Origin: JANNSX01 sp041397825
GTDB taxonomy: Bacteria; Pseudomonadota; Alphaproteobacteria; Rhizobiales; Hyphomicrobiaceae
Direction: 5' to 3'
NCBI GenBank assembly: GCA_041397825.1
Contig: JAWKVX010000002.1
Location: 558,001 to 622,000 of the forward strand
Length of the DNA: 64,000 bases
Shown: piece after piece, positions 1 to 10,970 of the stretch
Layout of the letters: each line of letters starts with the position of its first letter
How positions within the stretch are numbered: the first letter of the stretch is position 1
Translations under genes and position numbers: made by a program
The notes under the pieces: generated by a model
What the model saw: only the letters and a program-made list of their open reading frames with translations
Databases searched by the model: none
Told to the model about the DNA's origin: nothing

Positions 1-65
1 TGTGGGGTTCTCGCGTTCGTAATGCCGGCGTCGCTTCGCATAGCACGGGAAGGCAGTGATGATCA

Positions 66-110
66 ATTATCGATAATCGACTTGACACGCCATCCCGCTG
101 TTGATCATTC
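66..110 (+). promoter_or_regulatory. Candidate promoter with a 12-bp palindromic operator
   Basis: A perfect 12-bp palindrome (ATTATCGATAAT, 66-77) lies just upstream of a TTGACA hexamer at 82-87. A weak -10-like TCATTC sits at 105-110 with 17-base spacing. The position before the first gene of a long catabolic operon suggests a repressor or activator site, perhaps for a GntR/FCD-type regulator, but no regulator gene is in the window. The palindrome is seen directly; its function is inferred. Confidence 0.4.
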
Positions 111-143
111 TGGACGCCTGTGCGGATGGCGAGGGAGGCGGGG

Positions 144-1505
144 ATGTCTGAATACGGCAAGTTTCTCGAAACGAGCCGGAGAGGCGTCCTAGAGATCGAG
201 GGCCTTCCCCTCACGGAACTCGCAGAGCAGTACGGCACGCCGCTGTTCGTGCTCTCGGAGAACACTATCCGCCACAACTATCGGCGTATCCGCGACGCCT
301 TCCAGAGCGTCTATCCCAAAGAAGTCATCATCTGCGCCGGCATGAAAGGCAATTGGGGGCTGGCCGCGCGCCGCGTGATTGCGGATGAAGGCGGCGGGGG
401 CGATGCCTTCGGTCTCGGCGAGCTGACGGTCGCCATGATGGCGGGCTCTGACCCCAGGAAGATCGTCGTCAACGGCGCGAACAAGTCCCGCGACGTCATT
501 GCGGCGGCCATCGATCTTGGTGTGCTCAATCAGGTCGACAATGCCGACGAGCTCGACATCGTCGGGGAGGCGGCGGCCAAGCTCGGCAAGCCGGCGCGCA
601 TCTCGCTGCGCATCCGCCTGCCGCTCGAAGCGATTGCCGACATGCGCTTCACCGACAACCGCTATCCCGAGGGCATCAGCCCGTCCTACTGGGAGCGCAC
701 GTTCAAATTCGGCATGGATCCGAACGCCTTTCTCGCCGCCACGCGTAAGGCGCTCGGCATGAGGGACGTCAAGCTCGAAGGGGCCATGTATCACGGCGGC
801 ATCCCACGCCGCGCCGGCTTCTTCCGCGAGGAGACGGAGGAGCTCATTGACTGTCTGGCCAAGGTCAAGACCGAGACCGGTTGGGCGCCGACCTATCTCA
901 ACATCGGGGGCGGCTTCGTTTCCGAGCGCTATGGCGCCGACAAACCGCCGAGCGTCGAGGAATACGGGCGTGTCATCTCAGATGCCATCGTCGGACGGTG
1001 CACGCATCACGGCATGCCGGTGCCGGTGCTGCTGTTGGAGCCCGGCCGCTACTGCTGGGAGAGTGCGGGCCTCTGGCTCGTGCGTGTCGGAGGCAAGAAG
1101 ATCGACGACCGGCTCGCCAAGAAGACCTGGGTCTATGTCGATGGCAACACCAACGAGATGCATGATCCGTTCGATCCCCGGCAGAGCGTTCATCATGTGC
1201 TGATCGCAAACGATATGGCGCGAAAGGGGAGCGAGACCGTCGACATCTGCGGCCAGACCTGCAACGCCGCCGACATTCTCGCCAAGCAGCGCAAAGTCCC
1301 CGAGATCAGAGCCGGTGACCTTTTGGCATTCATGGATATGGGCGCCTACAACGAGGGCTTCGCCTGCCAATCGAACGCCATTCCGCGCTCGGCGACGGTG
1401 ATGGTGGCCAATGGCCGCTCGGCGCTCGTACGGCGGCGCGAGACGGTTGCGGACGTGCTTTCCCGCGAACTGGTGCCGACCTGGCTTATGGCCCGCAGCG
1501 CCTAG
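144..1505 (+). CDS. PLP-dependent decarboxylase, diaminopimelate/ornithine decarboxylase fold
   Basis: Fold-type III PLP decarboxylase of 453 residues. The PLP lysine is K68 in a divergent ICAGMKGN motif (usual form YAxKAN). The phosphate-binding glycines are GGG at 255-257, EPGR is at 299-302, the active-site cysteine is C373 in CGQTCNAAD, and the C-terminal GAYNEGF motif follows. The ATG at 144 is preferred over GTG 120 and ATG 126 because GAGGGAGG lies five bases before it. It is the first gene of an operon with a dimethylglycine-dehydrogenase-like protein, an MttB-family protein and a peptide-class importer, so decarboxylation of an imported amino acid derivative is more likely than lysine biosynthesis. 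The substrate is unknown. Confidence 0.85.
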   Translation: MSEYGKFLETSRRGVLEIEGLPLTELAEQYGTPLFVLSENTIRHNYRRIRDAFQSVYPKEVIICAGMKGNWGLAARRVIADEGGGGDAFGLGELTVAMMAGSDPRKIVVNGANKSRDVIAAAIDLGVLNQVDNADELDIVGEAAAKLGKPARISLRIRLPLEAIADMRFTDNRYPEGISPSYWERTFKFGMDPNAFLAATRKALGMRDVKLEGAMYHGGIPRRAGFFREETEELIDCLAKVKTETGWAPTYLNIGGGFVSERYGADKPPSVEEYGRVISDAIVGRCTHHGMPVPVLLLEPGRYCWESAGLWLVRVGGKKIDDRLAKKTWVYVDGNTNEMHDPFDPRQSVHHVLIANDMARKGSETVDICGQTCNAADILAKQRKVPEIRAGDLLAFMDMGAYNEGFACQSNAIPRSATVMVANGRSALVRRRETVADVLSRELVPTWLMARSA

Positions 1506-1516
1506 GAGACCGACCC

Positions 1517-3934
1517 ATGCGCCAGCACAAGCGGGTCGTCATCGTCGGCGGCGGCATGATGGGCGTCGGACTGCTCTATCATCTCGCCGAGATGGGTTGG
1601 AAGGATGTGCTGCTGATCGAGAAAGCAGAGCTCACTTCCGGCTCGACCTGGCATGCGGCCGGCCAGTGCGCGAGCTTCCTGTCGAGCTACAATCTTGCGA
1701 AGGTTCATCACTGCGGCGTGCAGCTCTATCCGAAACTCGAGTCGATGACCGGTCAGTACACCGGCTGGCACGGCTGCGGCGGCATCCGCTTTGCGACGAC
1801 GTCCGAGGAGCTCGACTGGTTCAAATATGTCGACGGCATCGCGCGGGACATCGGCTTCCGCATGCAGATCATCGGGCCTGACGAGATCAAGAAGCTCAAT
1901 CCGTTTGTGACCCTCGATGGCGTAATTGCCGGCGCCTGGACGCTGGACGACGGTCACATGGACCCGGCGAGCGGTTGTCGTGCGCTCGCGGCCGGCGCCA
2001 AACAGCATGGTGCGGAAATCCTGCTTCACTCGCGCGTAACGGCGATCGCCCCGCAAGCTTCCGGCGAATGGCTGGTGACCAGCGAGAAAGGCGAGTTTCT
2101 GGCCGAGCATGTCGTCAACGCGGCCGGCTGCTATGCGCGCGAGGTCGGCAAGATGGCCGGCCTCGACCTGCCGATCGCCAACATGCAGCACCAGTACATC
2201 GTCACCGATATGATCCCGGAGTTCCGCGCGCGCACGGAAGAGATTCCGGTGATGCGCGATCCCTGGACGTCCGGTTACTACCGCCAGGAGCAGAAAGCCG
2301 GCCTCATCGGCGTCTATGAACCGGAGGGCGCGCAGATTGCCTGGGACGAGCGTGGCGGCTCTCCCGAATGGTCCTCGAGCGACGAGCTATTCCCGGGCGA
2401 CCTCGACCGTATCTCGACCTGGCTCGAGCGCGCCATGGAGCGCATGCCAATCTTCGCCAAGGCGGGACTCAAGCGCATCATCAATGGCGCCATCGCGCAT
2501 ACGCCCGACGGCAATCCGCTGCTTGGGCCGGCGCAAGGCCTGAGAAATTTCTGGCTTTGCTGCGGCTCCTCGGTCGGCGTCGCGCAAGGCGCCGGCTGCG
2601 GGAAGTATCTCGCGCAGTGGATGATCGAGGGCGCCGCCGAGATCAACATGAAGGATTTCGATGCACGGCGCTTCGGATCTTGGGCGAGCGAGAGCTACAC
2701 CCGCGCCAAGGCGGTCGACGACTATCACCACATGTTCGTGACGCACTTGCCGAATGAGGAGCGGTTCGCGGCGCGCCCTGTTCGCACCTCGCCACTGCAT
2801 GGGGCACTGGCGAATGCCGGCTGCGTGTTTACCGAGGCGGGCGGCTTCGAGCGCCCCAAATGGTTCTCCCCCGACGGCCGGATCGAGTCCCTGGGTTTCC
2901 GGCGCAGCAATACGTTCGATCTCGTCGCCAACGAATGCCGGGCGGTCGCCGAGCGCGTCGGCATCGCGGATCTCACGAGCTTTGCGAAATACGAGGTCTC
3001 GGGCCGCGATGCCGCGAGGTTCCTCGACCGCGTGCTCGCCAATCGCCTGCCACGCAGAAGCGGCGGCATCGGGCTCACGCATCTCCTGACCGAGCGCGGC
3101 CGGATCGAGACCGAATACTCGATCACGCGCCTCTCCGATGATCGCTTCTATCTCGTCTCCTCGATCGTAGCCGAGCAGCGGGATTTCGATCTCCTGCAGC
3201 GGTTGGTGGAGCCCAGCGAAGATGTCAACATCGAGAACGTCACCGAGCGCATTGGTGTCCTCGTCGTTGCTGGACCGCGATCTCGCGACGTCCTGCAACC
3301 GCTCGCCGGTTGCGATCTCGGCAACGGCTCCTTCCCCTGGCTCACGGCCCAAGAAACCACCGTCGCCGGAGTCAAGCTTCGCGCGCTCCGCGTCAACTAT
3401 GTGGGCGAGCTCGGCTGGGAGCTGCATGCACCAATGGGCGACCTGCGCAAGGTCCATGAGGCGGTCTCGAGTGTCGGCAAGCCTCACGGCATCGGCTGGT
3501 TCGGCCTCTACGCCATCAACAGCCTGCGCATGGAGAAGGCTTATCACGGCTGGGGTTCGGAGCTGACGAACGAGATCAACATGATCGAGGCGGGTGTGCC
3601 GCGCTTCTTTGCCAAGGACAAAGGCCATTTTCGCGGCCGCGACGCGACGCTCGGGTCAAAGCCGCGCGGCGTCATCGTCCACCTCGCCATCGAGGCTACC
3701 GATACCGATGCCCGCGGTGCCGAGCCCGTCTTCATGAATGGCAAGCTCGTCGGCGTGACGACTTCCGGTGCATTCGGCCATCGTATCGGAAACTCCCTCG
3801 CATTTGCCTATGTCCGGCCTGAGGCCGCGGCGGGTGGAACTGCGCTGACCGTGCAGCTCCTTGGCGACCAGCGCGCCGCGACCGTGTTGACCGAGCCACC
3901 CTACGATCCGCGCAACGAGAAGCTTCGCGCCTGA
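1517..3934 (+). CDS. FAD-dependent dimethylglycine/sarcosine dehydrogenase-like protein with GcvT domain
   Basis: 805 residues in two parts. The N-terminal DAO-type FAD domain opens with a Rossmann motif (VVIVGGGMMGVG) and has SGSTWHAAGQ at about 41-50, where H46 matches the histidine that carries covalent FAD in this family. The C-terminal half, from about residue 430, is a GcvT/aminomethyltransferase-type folate domain with the NYVGELGWELH motif. Relatives oxidatively demethylate N-methyl glycines and pass the one-carbon unit to tetrahydrofolate. It starts 11 bases after the decarboxylase, with AGGAG overlapping that gene's stop. With the next gene it points to stepwise removal of N-methyl groups. 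The exact substrate cannot be told. Confidence 0.88.
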   Translation: MRQHKRVVIVGGGMMGVGLLYHLAEMGWKDVLLIEKAELTSGSTWHAAGQCASFLSSYNLAKVHHCGVQLYPKLESMTGQYTGWHGCGGIRFATTSEELDWFKYVDGIARDIGFRMQIIGPDEIKKLNPFVTLDGVIAGAWTLDDGHMDPASGCRALAAGAKQHGAEILLHSRVTAIAPQASGEWLVTSEKGEFLAEHVVNAAGCYAREVGKMAGLDLPIANMQHQYIVTDMIPEFRARTEEIPVMRDPWTSGYYRQEQKAGLIGVYEPEGAQIAWDERGGSPEWSSSDELFPGDLDRISTWLERAMERMPIFAKAGLKRIINGAIAHTPDGNPLLGPAQGLRNFWLCCGSSVGVAQGAGCGKYLAQWMIEGAAEINMKDFDARRFGSWASESYTRAKAVDDYHHMFVTHLPNEERFAARPVRTSPLHGALANAGCVFTEAGGFERPKWFSPDGRIESLGFRRSNTFDLVANECRAVAERVGIADLTSFAKYEVSGRDAARFLDRVLANRLPRRSGGIGLTHLLTERGRIETEYSITRLSDDRFYLVSSIVAEQRDFDLLQRLVEPSEDVNIENVTERIGVLVVAGPRSRDVLQPLAGCDLGNGSFPWLTAQETTVAGVKLRALRVNYVGELGWELHAPMGDLRKVHEAVSSVGKPHGIGWFGLYAINSLRMEKAYHGWGSELTNEINMIEAGVPRFFAKDKGHFRGRDATLGSKPRGVIVHLAIEATDTDARGAEPVFMNGKLVGVTTSGAFGHRIGNSLAFAYVRPEAAAGGTALTVQLLGDQRAATVLTEPPYDPRNEKLRA

Positions 3935-3953
3935 ATCCCCGAAAGGATTGGCG

Positions 3954-5516
3954 ATGTCCAACGCAGCTGCAAGTCAAGCGCGACGCGGCGGCCGGGAGGC
4001 CCGCAAGGCGACGCGCGCGGCGCCGCTGGCGAAAGAGCTTCGTCCGATCTGGCCGGGCCTCGAAGGCGGCGCCTACAAGCCCCTCAGGGAATCCGACATC
4101 CAGAAAATTCATCGCGCCGCTCTCGACGTGCTGGCCGAGATCGGCCTGTCGGATGCTCCGGATTCGGGCGTCGAGCTGCTGACGGCCTTCGGTGCCGAGC
4201 TGCAGCCGAACGGTCGCATTACGTTTCCGCGCGCCCTCGTCGAGGACACGATCGCTGATGCCGCGCGGCGATTCGTGCTGCATGGCCAAGACCCCAAATA
4301 CGATCTCGAGCCGTGGGGCTCGAAGGTCCACTGCGGCATCGCTGGTGCTGCCGTCAACATCGTCGACATCGAGACGCGCGTCTATCGGGAATCGACGACG
4401 CGAGATCTCTACGACATCGCCCGCGTCTGTGACGTGCTCGAGAACATTCACTTCTTCCTGCGCGCCACGGTCTGCCGCGACCTCACCGACAATTTCGAGA
4501 TGGATCTCAACACTTGCTATGCGGCGGTGTCGGGAACCGCCAAGCCTGCGGGGACGAGCTGGAGCGATCCGGCCCATATGGGGCCGACTATGGAGATGCT
4601 GCACTACATCGCCGGCGGCGAGGACAAGTGGCGGGCGCGACCCTTCGTGCATCAGTCGAACTGCTTCGTCGTGCCGCCGCTCAAATTCGCGACCGATGCT
4701 TGTCGCTGCCTCGAGGTCGCCGTGCGTGAGGCCGTGCCGGTGTTCCTCGTGTCCGCCGGTCAGGCCGGCGCAACATCGCCAGCATCGCTCTCGGGCTCGC
4801 TGGTGCAGGAGATGGCCGAGTGCCTCGCCGGCCTCGTCTACGTCAATGCCATCGAGAAGGGCGCCAAAGCAATCTTCGGACCCTACTGCTTCATCTCGGA
4901 CTTGCGGACCGGTGCCATGTCCGGTGGCAGTCCCGAGCAAGCCCTGCTCTCGGCGGCTGCCGCCCAGATGAGCCAGTATTACGACCTCACCTGTGGCACG
5001 CCAGCCGGTATGACGGATTCGAAGATTCCCGACGCCCAGAGCGGATACGAGAAGGGCTACACCCACGCGCTCGTCGCCAATGCCGGCGCCAATCTCATCT
5101 ATGAATCGGCCGGCATGCTGGCGAGCCTGCTCGGGTTCAGTCTCGAGCAACTCGTGATCGATAACGACATCATCGGTGCGACGATGCGGACCGTCCGCGG
5201 CATGGAGGTGACGGACGAGGCAATCGCGCTCGAGACGATCCGCGCGACCTGCCTCGAAGGACCAGGCCACTTCCTAGGCTCTGAGCAGACCCTGGCGCTG
5301 ATGCAGACGGAGTACGTCTACCCGACGGTCGGCGACCGCACTTCGCCCAAGGAATGGGCGGAAAAGGGCTCGACCGATGTGGTCTTCAAGGCGAAAGCCA
5401 AACTCAAGCAAATTCTCTCGACCCACTATCCGACCCACATCCCTCGCGCCGTCGACGAGGAAATCCGTCGCCGCCTGCCGATCCGACTGCCGGTCGAGGC
5501 GATGCGCGGAGATTGA
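3954..5516 (+). CDS. MttB-family methyltransferase, non-pyrrolysine type
   Basis: 520-residue member of the trimethylamine methyltransferase (MttB/COG5598) family. The frame is open throughout with no internal TAG, so it belongs to the group lacking pyrrolysine, whose studied members demethylate quaternary amines such as glycine betaine and pass the methyl group to a corrinoid protein. ATG 3954 is preferred over TTG 3948 because GAAAGGA ends six bases upstream. The N-terminal 30 residues are basic and probably disordered. No corrinoid-binding partner (MttC type) or activase is found in the window, so the methyl acceptor must be encoded elsewhere or differ. Operon neighbours support a role in breaking down an N-methylated compound. 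Confidence 0.85.
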   Translation: MSNAAASQARRGGREARKATRAAPLAKELRPIWPGLEGGAYKPLRESDIQKIHRAALDVLAEIGLSDAPDSGVELLTAFGAELQPNGRITFPRALVEDTIADAARRFVLHGQDPKYDLEPWGSKVHCGIAGAAVNIVDIETRVYRESTTRDLYDIARVCDVLENIHFFLRATVCRDLTDNFEMDLNTCYAAVSGTAKPAGTSWSDPAHMGPTMEMLHYIAGGEDKWRARPFVHQSNCFVVPPLKFATDACRCLEVAVREAVPVFLVSAGQAGATSPASLSGSLVQEMAECLAGLVYVNAIEKGAKAIFGPYCFISDLRTGAMSGGSPEQALLSAAAAQMSQYYDLTCGTPAGMTDSKIPDAQSGYEKGYTHALVANAGANLIYESAGMLASLLGFSLEQLVIDNDIIGATMRTVRGMEVTDEAIALETIRATCLEGPGHFLGSEQTLALMQTEYVYPTVGDRTSPKEWAEKGSTDVVFKAKAKLKQILSTHYPTHIPRAVDEEIRRRLPIRLPVEAMRGD

Positions 5517-5566
5517 TGAGCATGAGCAGGCAACGAGCAGACCATTGTTTTCGCAGGAGGAACGCC

Positions 5567-7126
5567 ATGACGACACATCCCTCACGTCGCGCCGTCATCC
5601 AGGGTGCCGCAGCCATCTCGTCCATCGCCGCCCTAGGAACGCGCTGGCTTACCGATCCGGCCTTTGCGGCCGGCAAGATCCCGGTGCTACGCTACAACCG
5701 CGATCTGCAGACCCTCGACCCGCCGAACCGCGTCGGCCCGCTCGAGGAGATGATCTACAACTGCTGCAGCCAGAACCTCGCGCGCTTCAAACCCAACGTG
5801 CTCGACTATGAGCTCGATGCCTGCTCGAAGCTCGACCAGGTCTCCGAGACCGAGATCGCTTTCGAGCTGATGCCGGGCCAGATGTTCACGGGTGGCTATG
5901 GCGAGCTCACCGCCGAAGATGTCAAATTCTCCATCGAGCGGTTCCGCCAACCGGACAAGGACGGCAAGCTCCCCGCCTTCGCCGACGACTGGCTCGCCCT
6001 CGACAAGGTCGAGGTGACGGGCACATACACGGGCCGAATCCTCTTCAAGAACCCCGCGCCTGGCATCTGGATGATCGGTATTTGCGATGCGTCCGGCACG
6101 CTCCTCTCGAAAAAGGCCTATGAGGCCCTCGGCGATAAGGTCGCAACCACGCTGATCGGCAGCGGACCCTACGTCATCAAGGAGTGGAAGCCCAACGAGG
6201 CCATCATTCTTGCGCGCAATCCCGACTACAAGGGCACACTCAAGACGCAGTTCGACGAGATTCACATCCGCCCGATTGTCGACACGAAAACGGCCGAGCT
6301 CGCCGTCAAGGCTGGAGAGGTGCACTTCAGCGACATCGACCCGGCGAATATCAAGGACTTCGAGGGCGACGCGAATGTCGAAGCCAAGAAGCTTCCGGCT
6401 ATCGACTATACGTGGCTTGCGCTCAACATGGAGAAAGGGCCGCTCGCCGACCTCAAGGTGCGCCAGGCAATCCGACTCGCGGTCGATGTCGAGGCCATCA
6501 TGGCCGGTGCCTATAGCGGCACGGCGGAGCCCTCCCGCGCGCTGCTCGCGCCCGGCCTCTTGGGCTATTGGAAGGATGCGCCGCTCTATAAGCGCGATGT
6601 CGAGAAGGCAAAGGCGCTACTCGCCGAGGCCGGGCAGAGTGGCGGTTTCACCACCACCATCACCATCCTCAACAACACGACGGACACGGCGACGGCCCAG
6701 ATCATCCAGGCCAATCTCGCCGAGGTCGGCATAACGGTGAACATCAACACCATGGACCCCGGGGCCTACTGGGCGATGGGCTCGGATGACAAAGCCAAGG
6801 ACATCGAGATGGTGATCATCCAGTATCTGTCCAAGTTCGATTCGACCTTCCAGACCCAGTGGTTCACCTCCTCGCAAATTGGCGTCTGGAACTGGAACCG
6901 CTTCGGCAGCCCGGAGTTCGACGAGTTGCACGCGAAAGCAGCCGCCACCAACGACAAGGCGGCGCGCGAGGCGGCCTTCATCCGCATGCAGCAGCTGATG
7001 GACGAAAGCGCGAGCTTCGTGTGGATCACGCACGGCGTCAATGCGATCGCCAACGCGAAATGGCTCAAGCCCGCCTACCTGCCGAACGTCACGAACCCGC
7101 AGCCGCAATATTTCAGCGAGGCTTGA
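5567..7126 (+). CDS. ABC transporter substrate-binding protein, family 5 (peptide/opine class), Tat signal
   Basis: 519-residue periplasmic binding protein of the SBP_bac_5 (DppA/OppA-like) family. The N-terminus carries a twin-arginine signal (SRRAVIQGAAA) ending near AFA. The start at 5567 is fixed by AGGAGG at 5555-5560. The body shows family motifs such as the TAEDVKFSIERF region and the later LAVDVEAIM region. It captures the substrate for the two permeases and two ATPases encoded directly downstream. The 94-base gap before the permease is the longest inside the operon, a common place for processing that leaves binding-protein mRNA in excess. The ligand is not deducible; the enzymes upstream suggest an N-methylated amino acid derivative or small peptide. 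Confidence 0.9.
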   Translation: MTTHPSRRAVIQGAAAISSIAALGTRWLTDPAFAAGKIPVLRYNRDLQTLDPPNRVGPLEEMIYNCCSQNLARFKPNVLDYELDACSKLDQVSETEIAFELMPGQMFTGGYGELTAEDVKFSIERFRQPDKDGKLPAFADDWLALDKVEVTGTYTGRILFKNPAPGIWMIGICDASGTLLSKKAYEALGDKVATTLIGSGPYVIKEWKPNEAIILARNPDYKGTLKTQFDEIHIRPIVDTKTAELAVKAGEVHFSDIDPANIKDFEGDANVEAKKLPAIDYTWLALNMEKGPLADLKVRQAIRLAVDVEAIMAGAYSGTAEPSRALLAPGLLGYWKDAPLYKRDVEKAKALLAEAGQSGGFTTTITILNNTTDTATAQIIQANLAEVGITVNINTMDPGAYWAMGSDDKAKDIEMVIIQYLSKFDSTFQTQWFTSSQIGVWNWNRFGSPEFDELHAKAAATNDKAAREAAFIRMQQLMDESASFVWITHGVNAIANAKWLKPAYLPNVTNPQPQYFSEA

Positions 7127-7220
7127 TCAGCCGGTGGCGATCGTAGAAAACCATTCAGGCACCGGGATCACGCAATACCGATGCCTGTACGGTGTCCTCG
7201 GGACGTTGCAGGTCTAAGGC

Positions 7221-8219
7221 ATGCCCGGAAAGCCCAGCCCGATCATGAAGACTGGTCTCGGCGGCTATATTCTGAGCCGGATTGCGACGCTAGGCATTGT
7301 CATCCTCGGGGCGATGACGACCTTGTTCTTCTTGACGCAGCTCGTGCCGGGCAACCTCGCCCAGGTCCTCCTGGGGCCTCGCGCGACACCCGCCCAGGTC
7401 GAGGCCTTCGCCGAGCGCATGGGGCTCGACCAGCCCGTATATGTGCGGCTGTGGCGGTTCTTCTTTCAAGTAGCTCAGGGAGACCTAGGCCATGACATCG
7501 TCACCGGCCGGCCCATTCTCGACATGGTACTCGAGGTACTACCCAACACGGTCGCGCTGGCATTCGCGGCCATCGGCCTCGGCCTTCTCATCGGCGTGCC
7601 GCTTGGCATCTACGCCGCCACCTATCGTGGCAGCCGCGGCGATCAGCTCACGGCGATCTTGAGCGTCAGCATCATCGCCACGCCGACCTTCGTTGTGGCC
7701 ATCTACCTGTTGTTGATCTTCTCCATCTGGCTTCACTGGCTGCCGGTGATTGGTGCTGGCGAACCCGGCAATCTCGTCGACCAGCTCGTCCATCTCATCC
7801 TGCCGGCGACCGCCATAGCGCTCGGCTGGATCGGCTACATCGCGCGGCTGATGCGCGCCTCCATGCTCGAGGTGCTGGACGAGCCGCATATCCGCACGCT
7901 GCGAGCCTACGGCGTGTCGTCTCGGCGCATCCTTTGGAAGTATGCGTTGAAGATCGCCGCCATTCCAACGTTGGCTGTGGTCGGCCTCGGCATCGGCGAT
8001 CTGCTGGCCGGTGCGATCTTCGTGGAGATCATCTTCGCACGACCCGGTATAGGCTCGATCATCTATCAGGCCATCAACAATCGGAACTATCCCGTGGTGC
8101 AGGGTGGCGTGCTCGTCGTCGTGCTGATGTTCGTGATCAGCAACCTCATCGTCGATCTGCTCTATGCTTGGCTCGATCCGCGCATCCGTCGAAGCCTCGC
8201 CGAGGCGGGGCCATCGTGA
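7221..8219 (+). CDS. ABC transporter permease, DppB type
   Basis: 332-residue inner-membrane permease of the peptide/nickel class. It has an N-terminal transmembrane segment (IATLGIVILGAMTTLFFL), a periplasmic region with the GLDQPVYVRLWRF-type motif usual in DppB proteins, and a five-helix core with the EAA-like loop around LRAYGVSSRRILW. It ends with the conserved LIVDLLYAWLDPRIR. The start is uncertain: ATG 7221 and ATG 7245 are both possible, and only weak ribosome-binding sequence precedes either. Its stop overlaps the GTG start of the partner permease by four bases (GTGA), so the two are translationally coupled. Confidence 0.9.
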   Translation: MPGKPSPIMKTGLGGYILSRIATLGIVILGAMTTLFFLTQLVPGNLAQVLLGPRATPAQVEAFAERMGLDQPVYVRLWRFFFQVAQGDLGHDIVTGRPILDMVLEVLPNTVALAFAAIGLGLLIGVPLGIYAATYRGSRGDQLTAILSVSIIATPTFVVAIYLLLIFSIWLHWLPVIGAGEPGNLVDQLVHLILPATAIALGWIGYIARLMRASMLEVLDEPHIRTLRAYGVSSRRILWKYALKIAAIPTLAVVGLGIGDLLAGAIFVEIIFARPGIGSIIYQAINNRNYPVVQGGVLVVVLMFVISNLIVDLLYAWLDPRIRRSLAEAGPS

Positions 8220-9051
8220 GGATTCTCCTCGCCCGCATCTGGCAGTGGCCGACAGGCCGGCTCGGTCTCATGTGCGTTGCGCTCATCCTTCTCGTTGCTT
8301 TGCTCGCGCCGGTGATTGCGCCCTATGGGCCCAATGCCATCGACGTGAAGAACCGTCTGCAGGGACCGAGCTTTACGCACTGGCTCGGCACGGATCATCT
8401 CGGTCGCGATCTGCTCTCGCGCGTCATGGACGGCACGCGTGTCGCGGTTCTCGTCTCGATCGCCGTCATTGCCATCGCCGCCACGATCGGCCTGCTGCTC
8501 GGCATGATCGCAGCACTCGCGCCCCGGCGCATCGAGAGGATCGTGCTCGTGATCTTCGACATCATCAGCGCGTTTCCGAGCACGATTCTCGCGCTGGCGC
8601 TGATCGCGCTGTTCGGCACTGGCGTCGCAAACCTCGTGCTGCTGGTCAGCCTCGCCTTCGTGCCGCAGTTCGGCCGCATCGCACGTGCCCAGACCTTGGC
8701 CATTCGCAATGCCCCTTTCATCGAGGCCGAGCGCGTGCTCGGCGCCTCCCATGGCCGCATCGTCTTGAGCCACGTGTTGCCCAACATCCTCGGCCCCGTC
8801 TTCGTACTCGCCAGCATGAACATACCCGTCGTCATCACCATTGAGGCCGGCTTGTCGTTTCTCGGCATCGGCGTGCCGCCGCCGCTCGCGAGCTGGGGCA
8901 GCATGCTGCGCGACGGCTACACCTACCTCAACCAATCGGTTTGGCCGACGATCGGCGCGGCCGGCGCCCTCACACTCGCCACACTCGGCTCGACACTGTT
9001 CGGAGAGGCGCTGCGCGATGCGACCGATCCGAAGCTCCAGGGAGTGTCATA

Positions 9052-9052
<1 letters not shown>
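8216..9052 (+). CDS. ABC transporter permease, DppC type
   Basis: 278-residue second permease of the peptide-class importer. GTG 8216 overlaps the upstream stop codon. Recognisable parts are the N-terminal GRLGLMCVALILL helix, the HWLGTDHLGRDLLSRVMDGTR motif region that marks DppC/OppC proteins, the EAA loop (EAERVLGASHGRI), and the C-terminal LFGEALRDATDPK. Together with the DppB-type subunit it forms the membrane channel. The stop shares one base with the ATG of the next ATPase gene (TAATG). Confidence 0.92.
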
Positions 9053-10013
<961 letters not shown>

Positions 10014-10017
<4 letters not shown>

Positions 10018-10970
10018 CGAGCTCCGGACATATCGCCGAGGTCCGCAACCTCGACGTCGTCTACGGCAATGGCCTGCATGCCGTCGTCGGTGCGTCGCTG
10101 TCGATCGGGCAGCGTGAGACGGTTGGCCTCGTCGGCGAGAGCGGTTCGGGTAAGTCGAGCCTCGCGAAGGCGCTCGTCGGGCTGCAAAGGATTTCACGGG
10201 GTCAGGCCTTCGTCGACGGCCGCGATGTCGCCGCGCTCAATCGCGAGGGCAAGGGCCAGCTCAGGCGCACGGTCCAGATGATCTTTCAGGATCCGGTCTC
10301 TTCCCTGTCGCCGCGCATGACCATCGGCCGGCTGCTCGCAGAGCCGCTGGCAATCCATGGCGTGCCGCGATCCGAGCATCGCGAGCGGATCGGCAGAGTG
10401 CTGGAGGCGCTCGGCGTGCGATTGGAGCTCCTCGAGAAGTACCCGCACCAGGTGAGCGGCGGTCAGGCCCGACGTATCGGTATCGCGCGCGCGCTTGTGT
10501 TGGAGCCCAAGCTTATCATCGCGGACGAGCCCACAGCCGGTCTCGACGTGTCCGTGCAGGGCGATCTGCTCAACCTCATGGTCCGTCTGCAAGATCGGCT
10601 GGGCCTCGCCTATCTCATCGTCAGCCACAATCTCGGCGTCATCCGGCGCATGACCGACCGCGTCGCCGTCATGTATCTCGGTCGCATTGTGGAGGAAGGA
10701 CCGACCCCCGCGCTTTTCCAGGTGCCGGGCCACCCCTACACGCAGGGGCTCATCGCCGCCAATCCCGTAATAGACCCCGATCGCACGCGCAAGCGCGAGC
10801 TTTTGAAGGGCGAGATCCCGAGCCTGCGGCAGCCGCCCTCCGGATGCCGGTTCCATCCCCGCTGCCGGTATGCCGATGCGTTCTGCTCTGAGCAGGAACC
10901 GGAGCAGCTTGAAGTCGCACCACGACGTCATGTCGCCTGCCATCGTGCCGAGCTGTTGCTATCAGAATAG
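10014..10970 (+). CDS. ABC transporter ATPase, DppF type
   Basis: 318-residue ATP-binding subunit, last gene of the operon. It shows Walker A (GESGSGKSS), Q-loop (IFQDPVSSLSP), signature VSGGQARRIGIARAL, Walker B (LIIADEPTAGLD), the H-loop (SHNLGV), and a C-terminal cysteine motif (GCRFHPRCRYADAFC). ATG 10014 overlaps the previous stop (ATGA). No clear rho-independent terminator follows it. Confidence 0.92.

Noticed and set aside
1502..3961. Several minus-strand frames of 100-400 codons opposite the DMGDH-like gene
   Set aside because: Shadow frames in GC-rich DNA; the plus-strand protein has clear domains over the whole length.
3732..5270. A 512-codon minus-strand open frame opposite the MttB-family gene
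   Set aside because: No similarity seen, composition rich in R, G and H as expected for an antisense shadow, and no ribosome-binding site.
3954..5516. Pyrrolysine (UAG read-through) in the MttB-family gene
   Set aside because: The frame has no internal TAG and there are no pyl genes in the window.
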